From Protula sp. h YS-2021 (taxonomy: Eukaryota > Annelida > Polychaeta > Sabellida > Serpulidae), in the NCBI GenBank assembly GCA_949752745.1, contig OX457027.1:77803214-77867213 (forward strand): DNA of 64,000 nucleotides, written 5' to 3'. The stretch's first letter is position 1. Each line of letters begins with the position of its first letter. A program made the position numbers and the translations under genes. This document shows, in pieces, positions 33,801 to 45,400 of the stretch. The notes under the pieces were generated by a model that was not told the DNA's origin, made no database searches, and saw only the letters and a list, made by a program, of their open reading frames with translations.

Positions 33801-35400
33801 CCTATCCATAAAAAATTTGTTCAAAATTTGAAAGGAATGCGATCCAAATCGTGGGGAGTAAAAGCATTTTGAAAACTGGTTCCAAAAAAAATTTTAAAAT
33901 GCCCCCCATTTAGCCAATTTTCTTTTGGATTGCCAAAAAAGTAGTTTTTCAAGAGAAGAAAGCCTGGTGAACATTTATGCAAAATTGGAAGGCTATGCGA
34001 TCAAAACTGTGGAAGAAGCACTTTGAAAATTGACTACCAAAAAATTATGAATGTCCCCCATTTGGCCAATTTTAAGCGCATCGCCTAAGAAAGTAGCTTT
34101 CCAAGAACAATCGTACAAAATTAGAAAGAAATCCTATCGAAATTGTGGGAGAAGAAGCATTTTCAAAATTGGTTATAAATTTATTAAAAAGCCATCACAA
34201 TCATTTTTCAAGAGGGGCTTTCCAAATAAATATTACTGCAAAATTTGAACACAATCCGATCAAAATTGTGGGAGAAGAAGCATTTAAATGGCCAATTTTT
34301 GGCGGATTGCCAAAAAAAAAAAAAAAAGAATTTTTCAAGAATGGTCTGACTAGAAAACATTCGTATATTCCTGCAAAATAAAAAATAGTCGGACAAAAAA
34401 TGTAGGAAAAGTGGGATTTTGATAAAATTGTTTACACACGCACATAACGGACGATACCCCACAAGTGAGGAGTCTAGGCCATAGACGATAGTCGTCTGGG
34501 CTAAAAAGTATGTGCGAACGTAAAGAGACTGGATTGAGCATGCGCCCACACGCTACAGTCAACATGTGACGTCACAAATTGTACTTAAGGAAGTTTGATG
34601 TTGATTTGTATGTGCTCAATGCACTGTTTCTTATTCGTATTTGCATCGTTTAAGGGTCGGAAATCAACATGGTTTAAAGGTAAGCTTTGTATTTTTTCTC
34701 CGTGAATTATATGAATCATGTTTTATAGCATGTAAAATATTCATTATTCTTCTCCAGCGGAGCTTGCAGCTCTCTTGCAAACAAAACTACTTTAGGCGGC
34801 CTTGATAAAAACACGGCGGAAAACTTGCGTTTTTCAGGAGTTCGTGTACTTTATCGTGTGTATGGTGGGCTACTTTATATCAGGAGTAATCGCTGCAGCG
34901 CACGCGCCACAACGAGACCCGTCTATCGGCGCCACCGCGGTGTGTATTACGTCCACGCAGTGAAAGTGAAGATTACAGCTTTTGACTATTTTAATCATCT
35001 CGCTATTGTTGTTCTGAATTGCGGGAGAACGTTATTATTCATAACTGCTTCTATCGACAGTATTTACAGCTGTTCAAGAATTAAAAATTTATTTGGTAAA
35101 AGATAAAAGAAATTTAATGCAAGGTTATTATTCATTTGAGCTGCTCAGATTCTGAGCATCAGCGGAACTGCCGACTTAGAAATCTATTGCAACTTCTACA
35201 CAAACTGTAAACAACTGGTTGCTAATGTTGCCGATTATTTGTACTTTATTCCGTTTTAGTTTTTGGCATTCATGAACTTCCTAGCCTACGCTGTCGACGC
35301 CTTCTTCGCATTCTGGGTGTGGAGGGCTGGTGTCAGCCAGGAAGCGCCAACCACCACCACCACCACGACTAACGTCCAAGCGGGGCAAACACAGTACTGA
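30835..35400 (+). CDS. Plasmolipin-like MARVEL-domain four-pass membrane protein (gene 3), 4 exons
   Basis: Coding exons are 30835-30909, 32185-32358, 34838-34939 and 35260-35400, all phase 0, giving 163 aa. ATG is in TTCAAAATGT. Donors are GTATGT, GTAAGT and GTGTGT; acceptors follow TTTGCAG, TTTTTCAG and GTTTTAG. Protein landmarks are APGILKIVEV (the same phrase as gene 1), VFGVIVMGVVTIDVYFLNHD, GGGWIMFVAVTALVTTLVLF, EFVYFIVCMVGYFISGVIAA and FLAFMNFLAYAVDAFFAFWV, then WRAGVSQ and a Thr-run tail ending in QTQY. It is closer to gene 1 than to gene 2 in exon 1, exon 3 start and tail. The N-terminal region is only about 15 residues. Introns carry repeats, including GCCAAAAA-type repeats at 33590-34380. 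A possible AATAAA lies near 36157. Confidence 0.88.
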
Positions 35401-36904
35401 GACATGGCCCTTAAAGACACGTAAACAATGGTCCAGGCAAAGCTTAAGTGCCTTGGAAAAATTCTACAAGTACAATTGATTTTTCAAATTTGAGCTATGT
35501 TTTCTTTTTTTAATCACACACTGGTGACTAGAATATGTACCGAGTTATACATTTAATTATATATTGGACGTGTATTTTTATTGTTGCTGTTGTGTTTGTA
35601 CTTTTTGTTTACGCGTACGCAGCGTTCGCTGTTATTCCTTCAACGCCATTTTTTTCTGGATTCCAACAGGTCCGGTCGTTTCTAAGGCGGTATTGAATAT
35701 CAATGAAATAATTGTTGCAAAACGGGAAACGTACATCTCGCATGCCACAATAACACATCTCCTAAAAGCCCTTTACTGCTTAGAAATCCTACTGCCTGTT
35801 GACTGCATTATTTTATATTTAACACTTGACAAGCCTTTGGATTGCAAGGGTTATATGAATTTGTGCGAGCAAAATTCGTCCTTTTTTTTTTTCTTCTTGA
35901 CACTTTTTCCGATTTTTTGTGTCTTCTTCTTCTCTGACACTATGGGCCCTACGACCATGAAACTTGGGACTTATGAAGAGCTTGGTTTGAACATGTGCAT
36001 GTCACTTTTTATTTTTGTCTTTGATTTCGTTTTCTTTGTTAAAAAGCCATGTGAAAAGAGTATTTTTTGCAAATTAATGCGTAGCATTTAAGCCACATCA
36101 CACACAGTTGCTCAGTGAGCTTTGTGCGAGCTCTCACTGCGTATGCTAGATCAGTCAATAAAACCTCAAGTCAACAGAAACTAAACACTACTCGGCTTAT
36201 AGGACGTATTCAAGCTGTGTTGTTTGCAATATATTATTCAAGAAATAACCCATTGAAGGAAGTATTTTTGCGTTTTAATTTTTGTCAAGTGTTTAACATT
36301 TCGCTAGCGGAATGAGCTTCTAGTTTAATTGGGTTTTCTGCTCTGCTAACAATTTACTTGTGTGTTTGTAACTTTTTTTCCGTTGTTTCTGTTTAGTTTG
36401 AAGATGGAACATAGGTTTTTATTTATGTCAAATATAGAATAAGGAAGTGTGACGAATGAGTCATATATATATATATATATATATGAGTTACACAGTCAGT
36501 AGAAAAAGAATGTCGATGTGCCTGAACATGGAGTGGTCGCACACAATTGACTCAGGGTCCTCGTCTTATATTTGCTTCCGGAATGTAAACACGTATAGAA
36601 TTGTCCTACATATTTACCATCATAAAATCCACATTGGTTTTGCTTAAGCAGTTAAAAACATCAACTGTAGATACATCAGCGATGTGATTTTATGCCTAGA
36701 ACGATTAACGCAAGAAAGTCCCTAATTTAATCATTAGGGCTAGTAACTTTAAACGTATAAAACGCTTTAAATATTTTTTTTTTTTTATATATATATTTTA
36801 TTGCTGTAAATTCCACGCATAAAAGTAGTCATTACAATTTTAGTTGTTTCTCTGTTCTTAAACATTAGACAATCACTGCAAGAAACTGCTGTTGTAAAAT
36901 TTTA
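35401..36904. other. 3' flank of MARVEL gene 3
   Basis: No gene was recognised. A 175-codon frame at 35564-36091 is rich in Phe and Cys from AT- and T-rich DNA, has no domain I know, and lies where the 3' UTR is expected. A short AT palindrome lies at 36464-36484. Confidence 0.45.
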
Positions 36905-38185
36905 CATCCCATCATCCGTTCCCGGTTTCCCACCCGGGAATGTAAAAATCCACGCCCCTCCCCCACCATCCGCTCCCAGTTTCCCACCCGGGAATGTAAC
37001 AATCCACGCCCCTCCCCCATCCCCCACCATCCGCTCCCAGTTTGCCACCCGGGAATGTAACAATCCACGGCCCTCCCCCATCCCCCACCATCCGCTCCCA
37101 GTTTCCCACCCGGGAATGTAACAATCCACGGCCCTCCCCCACCATCCGCTTCCGGTTTCCCACCCGGTAATGTAACAATCCACGGCCCTCCCCCATCCCC
37201 CACCATCCGCTCCCGGTTTCCCATCCGGGACTGTAACAATCCACGGCCCTCCCCCATCCCCCACCATCCGTTCCCGGTTTCCCATCCGGGACTGTAACAA
37301 TCCACGGCCCTCCCCCATCCCCCACCATCCGTTCCCGGTTTCCCACCCGGGAATGCAACAACCCACGGCCCTCCCCCATCCCCCACCATCCGTTCCCGGT
37401 TTCCCATCCGGGACTCTAACAATCCACGGCCCTCCCCCATCCCCCACCATCCGTTCCCGGTTTCCCATCCGGGACTGTAACAATCCACGGCCCTCCCCCA
37501 TCCCCCACCATCCGTTCCCGGTTTCCCATCCGGGACTGTAACAACCCACGCCCCTCCCCCACCATCCGCTCCCAGTTTCCCATCCGGGACTGTAACAATC
37601 CACGCCCCTCCCCCACCATCCGTTCCCGGTTTCCCACCCGGGAATGCAACAACCCACGGCCCTCCCCCATCCCCCACCATCCGTTCCCGGTTTCCCACCC
37701 GGGAATGCAACAACCCACGGCCCACCCCCATCCCCCACCATCCGTTCCCGGTTTCCCACCCGGGAATGCAACAACCCACGGCCCTCCCCCATCCCCCACC
37801 ATCCGTTCCCGGTTTCCCACCCGGGAATGCAACAACCCACGGCCCTCCCCCATCCCCCACCATCCGTTCCCGGTTTCCCATCCGGGACTGTAACAATCCA
37901 CGGCCCTCCCCCATCCCCCACCATCCGTTCCCGGTTTCCCATCCGGGACTGTAACAATCCACGGCCCTCCCCCATCCCCCACCATCCGTTCCCGGTTTCC
38001 CATCCGGGACTGTAACAATCCACGGCCCTCCCCCATCCCCCATCATCCGCTCCCGGTTTCCCACCTTGGAATGTAACAATATACGCCCCTCCCCCATCCC
38101 CCACCATCCGCTACCGGTTTCCCACCCGGGAATGCAACAACCCACGCCCCTCCCCCCCCCACCATCCGCTCCCAGTCTCCCACTG
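36905..38185. repeat. 61-bp minisatellite, about 21 units, hairpin in each unit
   Basis: Units read CCATCCGTTCCCGGTTTCCC, then (A/C)(T/C)CCGGGAATGTAACAA or GGACTGTAACAA, then TCCACGGCCCTCCCCCATCC. Most are 61 bp; some lack the CATCCCC part. TTCCCGG...CCGGGAA can pair in each unit. Because 61 is not a multiple of 3, all frames stay open and give false ORFs up to 450 codons rich in Gly and Trp. Decayed units continue at 38665-38805. A possible TTC38 polyadenylation signal (AATAAA on the minus strand) is at 38221-38226, just outside the array. Confidence 0.95.
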
Positions 38186-38664
38186 TGACGGAATAAAAGG
38201 CCGAAAGTGGAAAACACCCATTTATTGAAAACGCGGTTGTCTGTAATACTAACAACAATTTATAAGTACAATGCAATAACAAAAAAATACTCTAAGAAAT
38301 AAACGCCTTTAAATATTACACCAATTCATTGACCAAACTTACAAAGGTCACTTTACGGCCCGAAACTCGTACATGAAATCACTTTAGTAATTACACGGGA
38401 TAATTTCACCAGTACCATGAGGTAATATAAAGCGCAATTCTATATTTACCGACTATGCGGGCCTTAAAATCCCAAAACAGCTCCTCCTTTAACACACTTC
38501 AAAGAAAACTGGCACCGAGATGAACGTGGTCCAGGAATACATGTTAAACAAGAGAGCACGCTTGACTGACCAGTTATAATACTGGGAGCAGGAAACGCCT
38601 GGGAACCACACAAAAACAAAAAAACTTCACACTTTTAAAAGGATCCCTTTGATCACCATAACAC

Positions 38665-38900
38665 CCACCCTGGAATGAAACAATCCACGCCCCTCCCCCA
38701 TCTCCCACCATCCGTTCCCAGTTTCCCACCTTGGAATGAAACATCCACACCTCCCCCCCCCCCATCCCCCACCATCGTTCCCGGTTTCCCACCCGGGAAT
38801 GTAAGATATTATTAGTCACTTCAGTGAGCATACTCATCAGTTACCTTATACTGTGTCTTCTTCCCCTCCCACACCCCTCTCCCCAGCACCCGCTTCCGGT
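38665..38900. repeat. Scattered remnants of the 61-bp minisatellite
   Basis: Two to three diverged copies (CACCATCCGTTCCCAGTTTC..., CACCATCGTTCCCGGTTTCC) are separated from the main array by about 480 bp of unique sequence. Confidence 0.75.
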
Positions 38901-39204
38901 CCCCCCTCCCCCAGGAATGTAAAGTATAACCAGCCACATCAGTGGGCATGCACATCAATTATCTTATACTGTGTCTGCTACCCGTCCCAGACACGTGCTT
39001 CGATCTTGATCCACTTTCCGGACTGGCATCGATTTTTTTTCGATCCAATCACCACCTGACCAAACACACACCCCTTCTCACCAGCCTGCTTCTTAAAGAA
39101 GATAATTTAGTGTAAACCCCGCATATTTTTTTTTTACCTTTTTACTACATTTTGCTGCTAAAATGGAAGATCTGAAGCAAATTTCAATGTAAAGAAACTA
39201 AAGT

Positions 39205-39345
39205 ACACACCAGCACAGACACATCAGTACTGACACACCAGCACTGACACATCAGCACTGACACACCAGCACTGACACACCAGCACAGACACATCAGCAC
39301 AGACACATCAGCACTGACACTTCAGCACAGACACATCAGCACTGA
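39205..39345. repeat. 13-bp repeat ACACATCAGCACTG
   Basis: About ten copies of a 13-mer (ACAC(A/C)(C/T)CAGCAC(T/A)G) lie in the presumed 3' UTR of TTC38. Confidence 0.85.
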
Positions 39346-39472
39346 CAACCATAACTACAGAGACTAGAAAGATGTGAAAAAATGTACTGTCTTATTACTT
39401 TTTTGAAAACGTACGCCGAGAAACCCAACAACTTAAGCATCACAGGATATGCACTACCAGAGGAGGCACTGC

Positions 39473-42400
39473 TTAGTGCTGGTCATTCTCATGGCGTTGT
39501 AGAAGTTTTGCATTGAGTCTGTCCACCACCGGTGTGTCCTTATACTCCTTCCTTTCTAGAAGCAGCTGTCTGAAATATTAACGCTTCGCGTCATGTCAAG
39601 GTCGTTTTGAATAAGGTTACATCTCTTGAGAAGTATACCAGCTCATTGAACACAAATTACATTAGCAGGCACTTTCATTTATTCTATTTACTTTTTTTAA
39701 ATATACAGGCTACAGTAGAAAAAAGAGACGCCTAAAATTCTCACTAAATTGAAAAATAAATGCCTACACCCTGACAAGATCAGCTCAGGAAATGACACAA
39801 AAAGTCAACTCGACAACAACGTACTTGGCTAGTTCCTGATGCAGCGGATTGGGCGATAATATAGCAGCATGCACCAGCATTTGGTTAAAAATGTCTCTCT
39901 ACAACACAAAATACACATTCTTTTTCTACTTTTTAAAGTTTATACTGTTTGAATGGCATATGCCAAGCAATTGGACGGAAACAACAGAAGCTAAACAAGC
40001 TTGAAAAAATGTAAATATGAATAATATCTCATGCCAACACTGGAGGGCAATTTTAAGAGTTTTTTTCACTAAATTTTTATTTTACTTCTCCTAACTTTAC
40101 TACTCGAAAGTATAAACAATTTCGAAGATTTGTTTTAACTTATAATATCTGTTTTTGCCCTAATATCTATTTTGTCTGCTTTTACTGACTGAATAAAGTC
40201 ACTTCTCATAGACACACCTGAGTCCTGCTTCCGCCAATGTGGATAATCTTGTACTTGATTGACAGCAGTCCATCCACTGCCGCCTCGTAGTCGCCCCGCT
40301 CAAAGGCAGCCATTGCCTCGCACAGGGCCAGGGTCACGTGACTGGCCGCACGGGTCACCGTCGTGTCCTTGCCCGCGCTGTAACGAGGTGAAGGCCACAG
40401 CATGCTGACTATGCACACATGATGTAAGAACTTCGAAAAAAAAAGAAGAAAAGAAACAGGTGTTTGACACTGGGTTATCTACTAATCGGAGCATGATGCC
40501 ATCTTCGATGTTATTATAACCATGGCACTGGTGGGTTTGAATGATGCATATGCTTTTATACATCCCAGATCCCGCACACTGAGTTTCGTGCGAAATTTAC
40601 ACGGGCGGTTGTGGTGGCTGCGGGTTAGGAGCGTGAAGTAAGGATAAGGATGGGGGGAGGGGGGCGGGGGGTGAGGCGGTTACATTTACCTGACGATGTC
40701 CCTCACAGACTGTAGGAACTTGTCGGCTGGTTGTTGTCGTTTGCCGCCGCATAGGCCCAGCATGATGTGAGCGTCGGTGAGCGCCACCGTGTGGTCGTCC
40801 ATGTGCTTCTCGCAGATATCCGCCACCTCCCGCCACCGCTCCGCCCCCGCCTCCACGCCTGCCCAACATATACAAGTGACAAAAATGTCCGCGACCTCCC
40901 CGCTGCCGCCTCCTCGCCTGCCCAACATATACAAGTGACAAAAATGTCCGCGACCTCCCCGCTGCCGCCTCCACGCCTGCCCAACATATACATATGACAA
41001 AAATGTCCGCGATCTCCCCGCTGCCGCCTCCACGCCTGCCCAACATATACAAGTGACAAAAATGTCCGCGACCTCCCCGCTGCCGCCTCCACGCCTGCGC
41101 AACATATACAAGTGACAAAAATGTCCGCGACCTCCCCGCTGCCACCTCCACGCCTGCCCAAAATATACAAGTGACAAAAATGTCCGCGACCTCCCCGCTG
41201 CCCCCTCCACGCCTGCGCAACATATACAAGTGACAAAAATGTCCGCGACCTCCCCGCTGCCGCCTCCACGCCTGCCCAAAATATACAAGTGACAAAAATG
41301 TCCGCGACCTCCCCGCTGCCACCTCCACGCCCTGCCCAACATATACAAGTGACAAAAACGTCCGCGACCTCCCCGCTGTCACCTCCACGCCTGCCCAAAA
41401 TATACAAGTGACAAAAATGTCCGCGACCTCCCCGCTGCCGCCTCCACGCCTGCCCAAAATATACAAGTGACAAAAATGTCCGCGACCTCCCCGCTGCCGC
41501 CTCCACGCCTGCCCAAAATATACAAGTGACAAAAATGTCCGCGACCTCCCCGCTGCCGCCTCCACGCCTGCGCAACACATACAAGTGACAAAAATGTCCG
41601 CGACCTCCCCGCTGCCGCCTCCACTCCTGCGCAACATGGACAAGTCACAACAATGTCCACTACCTACAAGCTCCCGCCTCCACGCCTGCCCAACACAAAC
41701 ATGTCACAACATTGTCTGCCATCTCCCGCCACCGTTCCACTCTCGACTCCACGCCAACCAAACACTGCACTCCTCCTCATACATGCACACCACATCGGAC
41801 TGAAAGACTCTCAAAGATGGAACATGTATTTGTAAATACGGTGAAGGTTTTTTTTTTTATCAGAAAAGAAGCTTAAGATTGAGAGCACCTTCTAGTTTGA
41901 GTCTGTAGAGCAGTGTGACGACATCGCGCAGTCTGCTCGTGTAGTAGCCTTCCTTCTCCTTGCTCCGTTTTGACAACTCTGTGTCGTAGGCATCCAAAGC
42001 TTCTTTGAAATTGCCCTATATAACATATTCGCATCACAACAATATTTAGCAATGTGAAACAGAATAAAATTGTATATGTAGACAGGATAGCGGATGGGTT
42101 GAGGGAAAAATATTCACCTCGTTTTGAATCACCAAAACTGATTAATAAAAAATCACAGATAAACAAGCCATCGCAGAAAGCACAGCCCCAACGGAAATTT
42201 CAAGTGAAAATACAAAATGGCGGCCACTGTGACTTTGAAACTGGGTCAAAATAAAATAACAGCACCCACACACTGTGATAGGTCATCTATATGCAAAATA
42301 TCATAGGAAACGGATTATCAGGGTGGGAATAACACCGTAAATTGGACGGGCGGACAGTCCCGGTTGGGCTAAAAATAATTAGAAAAAATTGTTAAAAAAA

Positions 42401-45400
42401 AAAAAACAAAAAAAAAAAAACAAGAACGTTCGGCAACATTGTGTCCGGTCGTAAGCGAAGACATTATAAGGGTGAAAGGAGGAACCGGCAAATTTTTGAC
42501 AAAATATATATTTTTTGTAGGAGTCGTTATGTACTGATGTTTTCATGTAATTTTGTTCAGGCCGGTTTACCATATATACATATTACCTTCTCGATGTGAC
42601 AGAGCGCTTTATGCCAGTGTAAGTGACACGCGATTCCAGCAGATTTCTGAAAGTAATACAGTTGCATTAATGACCAATTTTTTTCTTGAAATATGTACTG
42701 TGCATATTTCTTTAGATTGGTTAAATTTAATCACATTCCAAAATACAATACGTTATACGTAAGTATAAAAAGTAACTGAAAATTCCTGGCGGTGATGATA
42801 GTAATAAGTCAAAACTGTATTTTTTGAGGTCCACACGCAACAAAAATGCACTCTGATGAATATAATCTGTAGTTTTGACCACAGCCTTACGTATTACCGT
42901 TCACCTATTCGTTGTTACTGTAAATAGTAGGGATCAGACAACATAATCCTCATACAGTCAGTCAGGAATGAGTGACAGGCGTAACAGTGACATGCCACAG
43001 GTGAGTGGTTGCTGTCAGGAATGAGTGACAGGCGTAAGTGACATGCCACAGGTGAGTGGTTGCTGTCAGGAATGAGTGACAGGCGAAACAGTGACATGCC
43101 ACAGGTGAGTGGTTGCTGTCAGGAATGAGTGACAGGCGTAACAGGGACATGCCACAGGTGAGTGGTTGCTGTCAGGAATGAGTGACAGGCGTAACAGTGA
43201 CATGTCACAGGTGAGTGGTTGCTGTCAGGAATGAGTGACAGGCGTAACAGTGACATGCCACAGGTGAGTGGTTGCTGTCAGAAATAAGTGACAGGGGTAA
43301 CAGTGACATGCCACAGGTGAGTGGTTGCTGTCAGGAATGAGTGACAGGCGTAAGTGACATGCCACAGGTGAGTGGTTGCTGTCAGGAATGAGTGACAGGC
43401 GTAAGTGACATGCCACAGGTGAGTGGTTGCTGTCAGGAATGAGTGACAGGCGTAACAGTGACATGCCACAGGCGAGTGGTTGCTGTCAGGAATGAGTGAC
43501 AGGGGTAACAGTGACATGCCACAGGTGAGTGGTTGCTGTCAGAAATAAGTGACAGGCGTAACAGTGACATGCCACAGGTGAGTGATTGCTGTCAGGAATG
43601 AGTGACAGGCGTAACAGTGACATGCCACAGGTGAGTGGTTGCTGTCAGGAATGAGTGACAGGCGTAACAGTGACATGCCACAGGCGAGTGGTTGCTGTCA
43701 GGAATGAGTGACAGGGGTAACAGTGACATGCCACAGGTGAGTGGTTGCTGTCAGGAATGAGTGACAGGCGTAACAGTGACATGCCACAGGTGAGTGGTTG
43801 CTGTCAGGAATGAGTGACAGGGGTAACAGTGACATGCCACAGGTGAATGGTTGCTGTCAGGAATGAGTGACAGGCGTAACAGTGGCATGCCACAAGTGAG
43901 TGGTTACTGCCAGGAATGAGTGACAGGCGTAACAGTGACATGTCACAGGTGAGTGGTTACTGTCAGGAACTAGATGCTGTCAGAGAGCAGCAATATCCCC
44001 CGTGAAACCCTAAATATTACCCCTGTGCAATATCTAAGCTAATGGATTACCATTGACAGGAAACTGGACACCCTTCCTTGAAGTCCACTCCGTTTGCATA
44101 TATGTCGATTTATGACGATTTTTAAAAGCCTGTCATTTTGTCAATTTTGCTTCGATCAAACTGAAACCTTGACGTTGCACATCTTTATACCCTATATTTT
44201 GCCTGTATGAAATATGAAAGCTGAATTATGCTTCGTTGATATAGAAGTGGTGTCCACAAAGTCCTATACATGTGCACATATGTCTATTTTCGACGATTTT
44301 CAAAAGCCTGTCAATTTGTCAATTTTGCTTCGATCAAACTGAAACCTTGACGTTGCACATCTTTATACCCTATATTTTGCCTGTATGAAATATGAAAGCT
44401 GAATTATGCTTCGTTGATATAGAAGTGGTGTCCACAAAGTCCTATACATGTGCACATATGTCTATTTTCGACGATTTTCAAAAGCCTGTCAATTTGTCAA
44501 TTTTGCTTCGATCAAACTGAAACCTTGACGTTGCACATCTTTATACCCTATATTTTGCCTGTATGAAATATGAAAGCTGAATTATGCTTCGTTGATAAAG
44601 AAGTGGTTTCCACAAAGTCCTTAGCTTGAAGAGGGGACGGACGGACGGACGGACGGCAGGACGGACGGACGGACAATCTCAAACCTATATCCCTCCGTTT
44701 CACGGGGGATAATGAGTGACAGGCGTAACAGTGACATGCCACAAGTGAGTGGTTACTGTAAGGAATGGGTGATTACCTCCCACAAAGAAGCTGTATCTGT
44801 GAGGAACTCCAGGCCCTCTTCGTATCGGGCCGTAGCATCCAACACGTGACTCATGGAGTGTGTGCTCTGGGCGCAGTCGGGGTAAATGCGCAATGCCTTC
44901 ATGCAAACAAACGCATCGATAAACTGCTAAGTCTTAACACAAGAAGATCAAGTTATGTGACTTCAAATAAAAAGGAGGAACTGCAAGGAAAGTTTTAAAA
45001 AGGAACAAGATTAGCAAAAACAGTTTTTTTGTCATCAAGAGACCTTTTTTCTTTTGTCTCGAGAAAATTTGAACCCGCCACGGTGAAACTTTTTTATTAT
45101 TTCTGTTCCACCCCCTCCCTTTCCCCCAAAATATGGTTTAATAGTTAAACAAAACGTTTGTATAAATCACACTTTATTTTGCCAAATTGTAAGTTGCTAC
45201 CTTGAAACGGTACGAAAATACGAGCACTGAAGACCCCAGCGCAAAATTCAGGTTCAAATTTCTCTTCTGAAATGCCATTTTAATCACATTTCTGAATTTC
45301 GAGTAATACTTTTTGTTGTTTACAATTTCATACACACAGCCAGGTCGATTTCTTTATTTTGTTTACCCGATTTATTCTTTTCTTCTGGCCGAGTCACTTC

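Noticed and set aside
35564..36091. 175-codon ORF downstream of MARVEL gene 3
   Set aside because: T-rich, low-complexity Phe/Cys composition, no domain, and located in the expected 3' UTR.
36865..38217. Open frames of 450, 401 and 206 codons, Gly/Trp-rich
   Set aside because: All lie in the 61-bp minisatellite. The period is not a multiple of three, so the same peptide appears in all frames. There is no host homology.
40597..41643. Open frames of 348, 293 and 220 codons on the minus strand
   Set aside because: Produced by the 59-bp junction minisatellite. Only the 169-bp end (40690-40858) is a real TTC38 exon.
42915..43517. Cys/His-rich repeated peptide frames (SLIPDSNHSPVACH)
   Set aside because: Translation of the 53-bp intronic minisatellite, not a zinc-binding protein.
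42957..43975. CRISPR-like array (regular repeats)
   Set aside because: Units are head-to-tail with no unique spacers in an animal intron. It is a minisatellite.
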